Assembly: GCF_034096925.1 (NCBI RefSeq)
Contig: NZ_JAWZSQ010000002.1
Span: 1 to 64,000, forward strand
DNA: 64,000 nucleotides
Direction of reading: 5' to 3'
Origin: Patulibacter defluvii
Lineage (GTDB): Bacteria > Actinomycetota > Thermoleophilia > Solirubrobacterales > Solirubrobacteraceae
The notes below the pieces were generated by a model that was given only the letters and a program-made list of their open reading frames with translations, was not told the DNA's origin and ran no database searches. The position numbers and the translations under genes were made by a program. Positions 52,448-60,688 of the stretch are shown one piece after another. Position 1 is the first letter of the stretch, and each line of letters starts with the position of its first letter.

Positions 52448-53653
52448 ATGCTCCGAGCTCCGATCGCCCCGACCGTCCACGACGCGCCGCCGCCGGTGCC
52501 GGTGGAGGAGTTCGCGGCCCGTCGCGCCCGCACCCGCGAGGCGATCGCCGCCGCCGGCCTCGACGGCCTGCTGGCGTGGGGCAGCGTCAACTGGTCGTGG
52601 GCGGCCCGCTGGCTGGCCGACCACCAGTCGGGCTTCGCCGCGGCGGCGCCGTTCGGCGACAAGGGCTTCTCGGCCCTCGTGCTGCCGGTCGACGGCGAGC
52701 CGATCCTGGTCCTCGACCAGCGGGTGCCGCCGAGCGACCTGAACGTCGCCGACGCCCGCACGGTCGAGTCGGTGACCGCCGGCGTCGCCGCCGCCCTCCG
52801 CGACGCGGGCCTGGCCGGCAAGCGGGTCGGGATCGCCGGCGAGGGGGCGTTCCTCGACCGCCAGCGGCGCGCGATCGAGGCCGCGCTGGGCGCGGCCGAT
52901 CCGGTGACCTGGGCCCCGGCCGACCGGATCGTCGAGCCGCTGCACCGGGTCAAGAGTCCGGCCGAGCTGGAGCTGCTGCGGCACGCGTCGCGGGTCGGCG
53001 CGGCCTGGATCGGGGCGATGGTCGAGGCCGCCGAGCCGGGCCGGACCGAGGCCGACCTGGTGGCGATCGGCCTGCCGGTGCTGCTGGCCGGGGGCGGCTT
53101 CCCCGACGACGTCGTGATCGGCTCCGGCCTGCCCTGCCGGCCGAACGCGCCGCGCGGGATCCCGTCGTTCGACGCCCGCCGGCCGCTCGCCGCCGGCGAC
53201 CTGATCCGGGTCGACGGCTTCGGCCCGGTGCTCGGCTACTACTGCGACCTGGCGCGCTCGGCCTCCGTCGGCCAGCCGGCGACCGACGCCCAGGCGGAGG
53301 TGCTGCAGCAGGCGGTCGACCTGATCGACCACCTGATCGCGACCGTCCGGCCCGGCGTCACCCACGCGCAGGTCCACGACGCGGGCACCGCCTTCCTGAC
53401 CGAGCGCGGGCACCCGCCCCACGGGTACTTCGAGGGCTTCGTGCCGATGTTCGGCCACCAGCTCGGCCTGACGACCGAGGGCCCGTTCGTCGCCGCCGGG
53501 TCGACCGCGCCGATCGAGGTCGGCCAGGTGCTGGCGCTGGAGATCGTGATGGGCACGCCCGAGAGCGGCGGGATCAGCCACGAGGAGGCGATCATCGTCC
53601 ACGAGCACCACAACGAGGTGCTGACCGCGTCCTGCCCGGCGCGCTGGTGGTGA
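52448..53653 (+). CDS. M24-family (creatinase/prolidase-fold) hydrolase, paralogue 2
   Basis: A 401-residue paralogue of the protein at 41729, very similar over its whole length. All metal ligands are kept (LIRVDGFG, YCDLARSASVG, FGHQLGLTTEG, ALEIVMGTPE, HEEAIIV), and it ends PARWW. Differences cluster in the N-terminal half and around GSGLPCRPNAPRGIPSFD, so the pair may form a heteromer or act on successive intermediates (inference). ATG at 52448 with GGAGGG 7 nt upstream; it follows the binding-protein gene after a hairpin. Confidence 0.9.
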   Translation: MLRAPIAPTVHDAPPPVPVEEFAARRARTREAIAAAGLDGLLAWGSVNWSWAARWLADHQSGFAAAAPFGDKGFSALVLPVDGEPILVLDQRVPPSDLNVADARTVESVTAGVAAALRDAGLAGKRVGIAGEGAFLDRQRRAIEAALGAADPVTWAPADRIVEPLHRVKSPAELELLRHASRVGAAWIGAMVEAAEPGRTEADLVAIGLPVLLAGGGFPDDVVIGSGLPCRPNAPRGIPSFDARRPLAAGDLIRVDGFGPVLGYYCDLARSASVGQPATDAQAEVLQQAVDLIDHLIATVRPGVTHAQVHDAGTAFLTERGHPPHGYFEGFVPMFGHQLGLTTEGPFVAAGSTAPIEVGQVLALEIVMGTPESGGISHEEAIIVHEHHNEVLTASCPARWW

Positions 53654-53685
53654 GCCGCGGAGCGCGGTCCCGGATCCGGTGATGT

Positions 53686-53715
53686 GGATCCAATCTTCGC
53701 GGATGTGTATCCTCG
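53686..53715. promoter_or_regulatory. 21-bp tandem operator 6 (amidohydrolase-GMC unit)
   Basis: GGATCCAAT (53686-53694) and GTATCCTCG (53707-53715), starts 21 bp apart. The second overlaps the -10 hexamer TATCCT (53708-53713), which is 6 nt before the GTG at 53720. Confidence 0.75.
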
Positions 53716-53719
53716 ATCC

Positions 53720-54496
53720 GTGATCATCGACGCGTACAACACGACCCAGAACGTCCGCGGGCGATCGGACTTCCTGACCGGGGCGCGTCGCGGCGATCCG
53801 CCGCCGGAGCACGTGCCGTTCGACCCCCAGCGGATCCTGACCCGGATGGACGCGGCCGGGGTCGACATGGCGATGATCTGCTCGCTCGCCCAGCGGATCG
53901 AGAACCAGTTCATCGCCGACCTGGCCGCCGCCCACGCCGACCGCTTCTTCGGCTTCGGGCAGGTGAACCCGGCCGACGACGACGCCGAGGCGACCGTCCA
54001 CTGGATCGCCGACCACGGCCTCCGCGGGCTCAAGCTGCACCCCTCGCTGCACGGCTACCACGTCGCCGACCACGGGCTGCTCGACCCGCTCTTCCGCGTC
54101 TGCGAGGAGCGCGGCCTGATGGTGCTGATCAACGCGCTCGACGACGCCTTCTGCGCGCCGCTGGCGATCGAGGAGGTCGCCAAGCACTTCCCCGGCGTGC
54201 CGACGATCATCGCCCACATGGGCGCGACCTGGAACGTGCCCGAGGCGATCATCGTCGCCGAGCGCAACGAGCACGTCTACCTGGACACCTCGTGCACGAT
54301 CCTGGCCGACGTCCGCCGCGCCTACGGGCGGCTCGGGCCGCGCCAGATCGTGATGGGCACCGAGTGGCCCGGCCACGACTTCGACCTCGAGCGGATGAAG
54401 CTGGCGAAGGCGATCGAGGATCCGGCCGACCGCGCGCTGGTCGAGGGCGGCAACATGGCGCGGCTGCTCGGCCTGGAGGTCGGCGGCGCGGCGTGA
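53720..54496 (+). CDS. Amidohydrolase_2-family protein lacking the N-terminal His-x-His
   Basis: A 258-residue TIM-barrel of the decarboxylase-like amidohydrolase family. Conserved later blocks are GLKLHPSLHGY, TIIAHMGATWNVP and VMGTEWPGHDF. The usual start ID-x-H-x-H is replaced by VIIDAYNTTQNV, and the final Asp of GSDxP by Glu. It may therefore have a changed metal site, or none. GTG at 53720 is chosen because it begins the conserved strand and the -10 lies 6 nt upstream. It is coupled by GTGA to the GMC gene. Confidence 0.85.
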   Translation: MIIDAYNTTQNVRGRSDFLTGARRGDPPPEHVPFDPQRILTRMDAAGVDMAMICSLAQRIENQFIADLAAAHADRFFGFGQVNPADDDAEATVHWIADHGLRGLKLHPSLHGYHVADHGLLDPLFRVCEERGLMVLINALDDAFCAPLAIEEVAKHFPGVPTIIAHMGATWNVPEAIIVAERNEHVYLDTSCTILADVRRAYGRLGPRQIVMGTEWPGHDFDLERMKLAKAIEDPADRALVEGGNMARLLGLEVGGAA

Positions 54497-56049
54497 CCGC
54501 CGGTTCGCCCGCGGAGCCGGTGCGGCGCCGCACGGCGTCGGCGCCGGACGTGCTGGTGGTCGGCCTGGGGCCGGCCGGCCTGGTCGCCACCCGCGTGCTC
54601 GCCGCCGCGGGGCTCCGCGTCCACGCGCTCGAGGCCGGACCGGCCGATCCGCGGCGGGCGACCAGCCGCTCGGCGCTCGTCGCCCCGGCGCCGACGATCG
54701 CCGGCCGGCCCGACCGCCCGGCGCCCGGGCCGCCCGCGGGCCTGAACGCCGTCGGCGGGGCCAAGCAGCTGGCGGCGGCCCAGAGCTACCGGCTCGACCC
54801 GTGGACCCACGTCGCCCGCAGCGCCAGCCTCCGCCGCTACGGCCGCGACGCGCTGCCGGCCGGCTCGACGGTCGCCGACTGGCCGCTCGCCGCCGCCGAG
54901 CTGGCGCCCTTCCACGACCGGATCGAGGCGCTGCTCGAGGTCGACGGCGAGCGCGCCCCGGACGAGCGGGACGCTCCGCCGCTGGCGCCCCCGCGGGCCC
55001 GCGGCGACTGGACCGCGCGGATGGCCGACGCCGCCCGCGACCGCGGCTGGCGGCCGTTCGCCGCCCCCGCGACCCGCACGCCCGACGCCCGTGGCCTGCT
55101 CGATCCGGTCCGCGGCCGCGACCAGCTGACCGTCGAGACCGGCGCCGCGGCGACCGCGCTGCTGCTCGGGCCCGACGGCGACGTGGTCGGGGTCCGGGTC
55201 CGCCGCGGCAGCGTCGAGCGCGAGCACCGCGCCCGCACCGTCGTGCTCGCCGGCGGGGTGCCGGAGAACGTCCGCCTGCTGCTGCTCGCCGCCACCGCGG
55301 GCGGGCCGGGCGGCGCGGCGCTCGGCCGTCACTTCATGGCCCACAACCTGCTGGCGGTCCACGGCTGGTTCCCCGGCGAGGACCTGGGCCGCGACGCCGG
55401 CACCGCGGCCGAGGCGACGGCGGTCGCCGAGCTCGACGGAGACCGCTTCGACCACGCCGGGCTCGGGTTCCTCGGCGGGTCGATCGTGCAGGCGGCGATG
55501 AGCGGCCCGCGCGGGATGGCGTGGCGGACCGGGGTCGCCGCCTCGCTCGCCGATCCCGACGCGCCGCCGGAGCTGCGGGCCCGCGACGGGATCGACCGTC
55601 ACGGCGCGAGCATCGGGACGGTCTGGGCCCAGCCCGAGCAGCTGCCGCGCGACGACCACCGGCTGGAGCTGGACGGCCGCCGCCGCGACCCGCTCGGGCG
55701 GCCGGTGCTGCTGATTCACCACGGGCTGGCCGACGACGACCGGCGGCGGGCGGCGTTCCTGATGGCGCGGATGGCCGAGTGGCTGCGGGCCGCCGGCGCC
55801 GCGCGCACCTGGGCGGCCCCACCGGCGCCGCAGCCGCTCGGCACCCACCTCTACGGCGGCACGCGGATGGGCGCCGACCCGGCGACGGCCGTCGTCGACG
55901 GGCACGGCGTCGCCCACGGCGCGCCGGGGCTGGTGGTGCTGGGGTCGTCGACCTTCCCGACCAGCGGCGGCCGCGGGCCGACGCAGACGATCGAGGCGCT
56001 GGCCTGGCGCGCGGCTCGGCGGCGGGCCGCGCTGCTGCGGGAGGGCTGA
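54493..56049 (+). CDS. GMC-family FAD-dependent oxidoreductase
   Basis: A 518-residue flavoprotein. The FAD-binding start is VLVVGLGPAGLVATRVLAAAG, and HALEAGP closes the Rossmann strand. The second FAD block is TVVLAGGVPENVRLLLL, and the C-terminal substrate domain holds GTHLYGGTRMGADPATAVVD and LGSSTFPTSGGRGPTQTIEA. GMC enzymes oxidise alcohols or sugars. GTG overlaps the amidohydrolase stop, so both act under operator 6. It converges with the next gene, with a gap of 12 nt. Confidence 0.9.
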   Translation: MTAGSPAEPVRRRTASAPDVLVVGLGPAGLVATRVLAAAGLRVHALEAGPADPRRATSRSALVAPAPTIAGRPDRPAPGPPAGLNAVGGAKQLAAAQSYRLDPWTHVARSASLRRYGRDALPAGSTVADWPLAAAELAPFHDRIEALLEVDGERAPDERDAPPLAPPRARGDWTARMADAARDRGWRPFAAPATRTPDARGLLDPVRGRDQLTVETGAAATALLLGPDGDVVGVRVRRGSVEREHRARTVVLAGGVPENVRLLLLAATAGGPGGAALGRHFMAHNLLAVHGWFPGEDLGRDAGTAAEATAVAELDGDRFDHAGLGFLGGSIVQAAMSGPRGMAWRTGVAASLADPDAPPELRARDGIDRHGASIGTVWAQPEQLPRDDHRLELDGRRRDPLGRPVLLIHHGLADDDRRRAAFLMARMAEWLRAAGAARTWAAPPAPQPLGTHLYGGTRMGADPATAVVDGHGVAHGAPGLVVLGSSTFPTSGGRGPTQTIEALAWRAARRRAALLREG

Positions 56050-56061
56050 GCCGCGCCGCCC

Positions 56062-57678
56062 TCAGCGGGCGTCGTGGACGATCCGGCCGCCGACCAGCGT
56101 CGCCAGCACGGCGCCGTCGCGGCAGGCCTCGGGGCTGGCGGTCAGCGGGTCGACGTCGCAGGCGACCAGGTCGGCGACGGCGCCGGGCACCAGCCGGCCG
56201 CGGTCCTCGGCGCGGGCGATCGTCGCCGCGCCGGTGGTGAAGAGCGAGACCGCCTGCTCGGCGCTCAGCGCCTCGTCGGGGCCGATCGGGTCGTCGCGGC
56301 CGGCGACCGTCCGCCGCTGCATCTGCCAGAACGCCACCAGCGGGTCGATCGCGTCGCTGCCCGGCCCGTCGGAGCCGCCGCCGACCGTGACGCCGGCCTC
56401 CAGCCAGCTGCGCAGCGGGTGCGCGCGGCCGGTCCGCTCCTCGCCCCAGCGCCGGATCAGCCCGGGGCCGAACGAGTACTGCAGCAGCGACTGGGTGGCG
56501 ACCAGCACGCCCAGCTCGCGGGTCCGGGCCATCTGGGCCGCGGTCGGCCACAGGTAGGCGTGGATCAGCGTGAACCCGAGGTCGCGGATCGGACGGACGG
56601 CGTCGGCGGCGGCGAAGGCGTCGAGGCAGAGCTCGATCGCCGCGGTCCCGACGCAGTGGACGCCGAGCCCCTGGCCGGTCTCGGCCGCCCGCAGCGCGTA
56701 GGCCCGCAGCGCCGCGGTCTCCGTGGTCTGGTTGCCGTGGTAGCCGTCGGTGCCGGGCCACGGCTCGTCGAGCAGCGCGGTGCCGAGCGAGCCGCCGCCG
56801 TCGAGGAAGAGCTTCCAGGGCCCGATCCGCAGCACGTCGCCGTCGCGGTCGTCGAGCGCCAGGCCGGCGTCGAGGAACGCGCGCTCGCGCTCGACCGGCG
56901 GCACCTCGCCGTCGCCGAGCGGCATCGCGGTCGTGCGGACCGTCAGCCGGCCGTCCTCGGCCGCGGCGCGGTAGGCCAGCAGCTCCTCGGGCAGCAGCGC
57001 CGGGTCGACGATGCTGGTGATCCCGGCCCGCAGGAAGCGCGGCTGGATCGCCGCCAGCCAGCGGGCGCGGTCGTCGGCGCCGGGCGTCGGCAGCAGCCGC
57101 TCGACCAGCTCGGCCGCCGGCCGCTCGACCAGGAACCCGGTCGGCTCGCCGGCGGCGTCGCGCTCGATCACGCCGCCGACCGGGTCGGACGCGTCGCGGT
57201 CGATCCCGGCCGCCCGCAGCGCCGCGCCGTTGACGAGCGCGTCGTGGGAGCGGCGGTCGAGGAACAGCGGCCGGCCGCCGCTGGCGGCGTCGAGCTCGTC
57301 GCGGGTCGGGAAGCGGCCCTCGGCCAGGTCCTCGGGATCGAGGCCGGCCGAGCCCGCCAGCCAGCCCGAGCCGGGGTGGGCGGCGGCGTGGGCGGCGATC
57401 CGGTCGAGCAGCTCGGGGACGCTGCGGGAGGAGGAGACGTCGACCCGGTCCGCCTCGCGGCCGCCCCACAGCATGTGCACGTGCGAGTCGATGAACCCGG
57501 GCAGGACCGTCCCCGGCAGCGCCAGCTCGCGGGTCCCCGCCGGGACCGCGGCGAGCGCCTCGTCGCGGGTCCCGACCGCGGCGATCCGCCCGTCGACGAC
57601 GGCGACCGCGCGGGCGCGGGGGCGGGCGGGATCCATCGTGACGAGATCGCCGGTGACGACCAGAGCAGCAGCAGCCAT
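56062..57678 (-). CDS. Amidohydrolase_3 (YtcJ-like) metallo-hydrolase
   Basis: A 538-residue amidohydrolase of the YtcJ/Nfda-like group. It has the paired strands LVVTGDLVTMDPARPRARAV, the metal motif GFIDSHVHMLWGG, later His in GVHCVGTAAIELCLD and FTLIHAYLW, and the final Asp in VGGGSDGPGSDAI; it closes with GRLVPGAVADLVACDVDP. Family members hydrolyse N-acyl or formamide bonds. The ATG at 57678 is 6 nt after the -10 hexamer TACGTT (57685-57690, minus strand), within operator 7. Confidence 0.9.
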   Translation of the reverse strand: MAAAALVVTGDLVTMDPARPRARAVAVVDGRIAAVGTRDEALAAVPAGTRELALPGTVLPGFIDSHVHMLWGGREADRVDVSSSRSVPELLDRIAAHAAAHPGSGWLAGSAGLDPEDLAEGRFPTRDELDAASGGRPLFLDRRSHDALVNGAALRAAGIDRDASDPVGGVIERDAAGEPTGFLVERPAAELVERLLPTPGADDRARWLAAIQPRFLRAGITSIVDPALLPEELLAYRAAAEDGRLTVRTTAMPLGDGEVPPVERERAFLDAGLALDDRDGDVLRIGPWKLFLDGGGSLGTALLDEPWPGTDGYHGNQTTETAALRAYALRAAETGQGLGVHCVGTAAIELCLDAFAAADAVRPIRDLGFTLIHAYLWPTAAQMARTRELGVLVATQSLLQYSFGPGLIRRWGEERTGRAHPLRSWLEAGVTVGGGSDGPGSDAIDPLVAFWQMQRRTVAGRDDPIGPDEALSAEQAVSLFTTGAATIARAEDRGRLVPGAVADLVACDVDPLTASPEACRDGAVLATLVGGRIVHDAR

Positions 57679-57684
57679 GCGTCG

Positions 57685-57714
57685 AACGTATCCAATCTGA
57701 GCCAGATTGCATAC
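57685..57714. promoter_or_regulatory. 21-bp tandem operator 7 (YtcJ-like gene), extended palindrome
   Basis: Cores GTATCC (57688-57693) and GCATAC (57709-57714), starts 21 bp apart. Here the whole site is also a palindrome: GTATCCAATCTG (57688-57699) and CAGATTGCATAC (57703-57714) match at 11 of 12 positions around AGC. The proximal core overlaps the -10 of the minus-strand gene. Confidence 0.78.
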
Positions 57715-57742
57715 CCATGACCGTCGACCGGAGGCGTCACGC

Positions 57743-57771
57743 TTGAAACCCCTCCCCGCACGCGGTACCTT
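57743..57771 (+). promoter_or_regulatory. Promoter of the ABC permease operon
   Basis: TTGAAA (57743-57748), 17 nt, TACCTT (57766-57771): a near-ideal sigma-70-type promoter. Transcription would start near 57778, just before operator 8, so the operator would act as a downstream roadblock. Confidence 0.55.
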
Positions 57772-57782
57772 GCTGCTTGCTT

Positions 57783-57812
57783 GGATCCATGAAGACGCAA
57801 CGTGGATCCAAT
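57783..57812. promoter_or_regulatory. 21-bp tandem operator 8 (ABC permease-PTE3 operon)
   Basis: GGATCCATG (57783-57791) and GGATCCAAT (57804-57812), starts 21 bp apart, just downstream of the TTGAAA/TACCTT promoter. Confidence 0.8.
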
Positions 57813-57894
57813 GAACCGGCCGCGTCACCCCGACCCGAACGATCCCATGTCCCTCACGCGCGTGCTCCCGAAATCCGAGCGTGCCCATGGCTGA
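57811..57894 (+). CDS. Possible 27-codon leader ORF overlapping the permease start
   Basis: ATG at 57811, directly after operator 8, opens a frame that stops at 57892-57894, 5 nt inside the permease gene (ATG 57887). The overlap would allow translational coupling, as in the leaders at 10251 and 63080. No Shine-Dalgarno is visible and other short frames exist in the leader, so this is tentative. Confidence 0.25.
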   Translation: MNRPRHPDPNDPMSLTRVLPKSERAHG

Positions 57895-58777
57895 AGCGCT
57901 CGCCTCGCCGGCCGCGGCCCCCGCCCCGGCTCCCGGTGCGCCCGCTCGGCGGCTGCGCGGCGCGCTCGGCGGCAGCGGCGCCCTCTGGCTGCTGATCCCG
58001 CCGATCACGCTGCTGATCCTGATGCTGGTGGTCCCGCTGGGCTTCCTGCTCTACGTCGCGATCGACGGCGGCGGCTTCGGCAAGGCGATCGACGACACGG
58101 TCTTCCGCGAGTCGATGCTGCGGACCGTGCTGCTGGCCTTCACGATCTCCGTCCTGACGCTCTTCTTCGGCACGATCTACGCGATCGCGCTGGCGGTGGC
58201 GCCGAAGTGGGTGGCGGTGATCCTGCTGATCTGCCTCTTCACCCTCTTCTGGACCTCGCTGCTGGTGCGGTCCTACGGCTGGATCCTGCTCTACCTGCCG
58301 AGCGGGCCGCTCTACGACCTGCTCCACGCGATCGGCCTGCGCGAGGCGCCGCTCGACGTCTTCCAGACGACGCTGGCGCCCTATCCGGCGATGGTCCACG
58401 TGATGCTGCCCTACGTGGTGCTGCCGGTCTTCGCCGCCGTCCGCCAGCTGGACCCGATGCACCTGCGGGCGGCGCGGGTGCTCGGCGCGAAGCCGTTCCG
58501 GGTCCTCTGGTCGGTGGTGCTGCCGCAGCTGCGCTCGGGGATCATGGCCGGCGCCGTGCTGGTGTTCGTGATGTCGCTCGGCTTCTACGTCACGCCGCAG
58601 CTGCTCGGCAGCCCGACGGCGCCGATGGTCTCGGGCCTGATCGGCGGGGCGTTCAACACCCCGGGGGAGGAGGGCCTCGCCGCGGCGATGAGCATCTTCC
58701 TGCTGGTGATCGTGCTGGTGATCTACGCGGTCGCCGACCGGGTGTTCAAGGTCAGCGAGCAGTGGGGGCGTGGCTGA
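57887..58777 (+). CDS. ABC transporter permease, PotB type
   Basis: A 296-residue permease with six transmembrane helices (LLIPPITLLILMLVVPLGFLL is the first). The cytoplasmic coupling loop that contacts the ATPase is AARVLGAKPFRVLWSVVLPQ (EAA-like motif, near residues 194-213). With PotC, PotA and the binding protein it forms a polyamine/opine-type importer. ATG at 57887 preferred; GTG at 57881 adds two residues. The stop overlaps the next gene by 8 nt. Confidence 0.9.
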   Translation: MAEALASPAAAPAPAPGAPARRLRGALGGSGALWLLIPPITLLILMLVVPLGFLLYVAIDGGGFGKAIDDTVFRESMLRTVLLAFTISVLTLFFGTIYAIALAVAPKWVAVILLICLFTLFWTSLLVRSYGWILLYLPSGPLYDLLHAIGLREAPLDVFQTTLAPYPAMVHVMLPYVVLPVFAAVRQLDPMHLRAARVLGAKPFRVLWSVVLPQLRSGIMAGAVLVFVMSLGFYVTPQLLGSPTAPMVSGLIGGAFNTPGEEGLAAAMSIFLLVIVLVIYAVADRVFKVSEQWGRG

Positions 58778-59615
58778 GATGGGCGACGAGATCCGCATCG
58801 GCCTGGGCTACGCCCGGCGGCCGTTCGTCGTGCTGGGGATCGTCCTCGGCTTCTTCATGCTCGTGCCGCTGATCATCGTGGTCCCGACCTCGTGGACCTC
58901 CGACCAGCTGCTCGAGTTCCCGCCCAAGGGCTTCTCGCTCCAGTGGTACGAGCAGGCCTTCGCCGACGACACCTGGACCGGCCCGTTCTGGACCTCGGTC
59001 AAGATCAGCTTCCAGGCCAGCATCCTCGCCACGATCATGGGCACGGCGACCGCGCTCGGGATGCGGCGGCTGGCGGTCGGGCGCAGCACCAACGTGATGC
59101 GCAGCCTCTTCATCCTGCCGCTGGCGCTGCCCTACGTCTCCTACGCGCTCGGCGTCTACCAGCTGTTCCTGCGGATGCCGGAGCCGCTGGCCGACTCGAC
59201 GCTGCCGCTGGCGATGTCGCAGGCGACGATCACCTTCCCGCTCGTCTACGTGGTGGTGGCCGGGGCGCTCTCGATGGTCGACCAGCGGCTGACCGCGGCC
59301 GCCGCGACGATGGGCGCGCGCTGGCCGACGATCCTCTGGAAGATCGAGTTGCCGCTGATCCGGGTCGCGATCCTCGGCGGCTGGATCTTCGCCTTCGCCA
59401 CCTGCTTCGACGAGGCGACGCTGGCGATCTTCCTCTCGCCGGTCGAGGAGGTGACCCTCGCCCAGCAGATCTTCCGCGAGGCGTCCGAGTCGATCGCGCC
59501 CACCCTGTCGGCCGTGTCCACGATGATCACCCTGCTGGCGATCGCCGTCCTGGGCATCGGCTCGTTGATCATGCGTCGCATGGCGGCGCCGTCCCGAGGA
59601 GGTGGCGCCGCATGA
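58770..59615 (+). CDS. ABC transporter permease, PotC type
   Basis: A 281-residue permease with six transmembrane helices (VVLGIVLGFFMLVPLIIVV first) and the EAA-like loop AAATMGARWPTILWKIELPL near residues 187-206. ASILATIMGTATALGMRRL and FCFDEATLAIFLSP-like text (FATCFDEATLAIFLS) are typical of PotC/PotI. GTG at 58770 overlaps potB-like; an ATG at 58779 is equally plausible. Confidence 0.9.
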   Translation: MAEMGDEIRIGLGYARRPFVVLGIVLGFFMLVPLIIVVPTSWTSDQLLEFPPKGFSLQWYEQAFADDTWTGPFWTSVKISFQASILATIMGTATALGMRRLAVGRSTNVMRSLFILPLALPYVSYALGVYQLFLRMPEPLADSTLPLAMSQATITFPLVYVVVAGALSMVDQRLTAAAATMGARWPTILWKIELPLIRVAILGGWIFAFATCFDEATLAIFLSPVEEVTLAQQIFREASESIAPTLSAVSTMITLLAIAVLGIGSLIMRRMAAPSRGGGAA

Positions 59616-60688
59616 GCGTCCGTCTGGAGCTGGAGGAGGTCCGGGTCAGCCTGGGCGGCAACGACATCCTGCACGACGTCTCGCTCGACGTCGCCCCGGG
59701 GGAGTTCGTGACGCTGCTGGGCCCCTCCGGGTCGGGCAAGACCACCACCCTCAACGTCGTCGCCGGCCTGGTGCCGACGGTCGACGGGCGGGTCCGCTTC
59801 GGCGGCGAGTCGGTCGAGAAGCGGCCCCCGCACGACCGCGACATCGGGCTGGTCTTCCAGTCCTACGCGCTCTTCCCGCACATGACGGTGGGGGAGAACG
59901 TCGCCTTCCCGCTGATGACCCGCAAGGTCGCCAAGGCCGAGCGGCGGGCGATCGTCGAGCGGATGCTGGAGCTGGTCCAGCTCGGCGGCACCGCCGACCG
60001 GCCGGTGCGGTCGCTCTCCGGCGGCCAGCAGCAGCGGATCGCGCTGGCGCGGGCGCTGGCCCCGTCGCCGAGCGTGCTGCTGCTCGACGAGCCGATGGCC
60101 GCGCTCGACAAGCAGCTGCGCGAGTCGATGCAGCTGGAGATCAAGCGGATCCAGGCCGAGGTCGGCGTCACCACCGTCGCCGTCACCCACGACCAGACCG
60201 AGGCGCTGACGATGTCGGACCGGGTCGCGATCATGCGCGACGGCCGGCTCGAGCAGCTCTCCGATCCCGAGACGCTCTACCGGCGGCCGGAGACGATCTT
60301 CGCCGCCCAGTTCCTCGGCGAGGCGAACCTGGTCGAGGTCCGCGACGGGCGGATGGTCGGCTTCGACGCCCCGGTCGAGGCACGGAGCGGGACCGCCGTG
60401 GTCCGTCCCGAGGACTTCGCGCTGGCCGAGAACGCCCCGGCCGGCGCCCCGACGCTGCGCGTGCGGGTGCTGACCGCCAGCTACCAGGGCACCCGCTACC
60501 GGCTGGACGTCGAGCACGAGACGCTCGGACGGCTGATCGCGACGCTGCCCTCGTGGGCCGACGCGGCGTCGCTGGCGCCCGGGGCGATGGTGACCCTCGG
60601 CCTGCGCACGGTCGACGCGATCCACGTGCTGGCCGAGGAGCGGCCGCCGTCGCCGGACGCCGCGGTACCGATGATCGCCAGCGCATGA
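59612..60688 (+). CDS. ABC transporter ATP-binding protein, PotA type
   Basis: A 358-residue ATPase: Walker A LLGPSGSGKTTTLN (near 37-50), Q-loop GLVFQSYALFPHM, signature RSLSGGQQQRIALARAL, Walker B VLLLDEPMAALD, and switch His in AVTHDQTEAL. The C-terminal TOBE domain (about 250-345) is present. It powers the PotBC-like permease. ATG overlaps the PotC stop (ATGA) and has GGAGG 11 nt upstream; its own stop overlaps the PTE3 start. Confidence 0.94.
   Translation: MSVRLELEEVRVSLGGNDILHDVSLDVAPGEFVTLLGPSGSGKTTTLNVVAGLVPTVDGRVRFGGESVEKRPPHDRDIGLVFQSYALFPHMTVGENVAFPLMTRKVAKAERRAIVERMLELVQLGGTADRPVRSLSGGQQQRIALARALAPSPSVLLLDEPMAALDKQLRESMQLEIKRIQAEVGVTTVAVTHDQTEALTMSDRVAIMRDGRLEQLSDPETLYRRPETIFAAQFLGEANLVEVRDGRMVGFDAPVEARSGTAVVRPEDFALAENAPAGAPTLRVRVLTASYQGTRYRLDVEHETLGRLIATLPSWADAASLAPGAMVTLGLRTVDAIHVLAEERPPSPDAAVPMIASA

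Noticed and set aside
57777..57995. 72-codon frame through operator 8 and the permease start
   Set aside because: Arg/Pro-rich, out of frame with the permease and without a ribosome binding site; it reads the operator DNA as protein.
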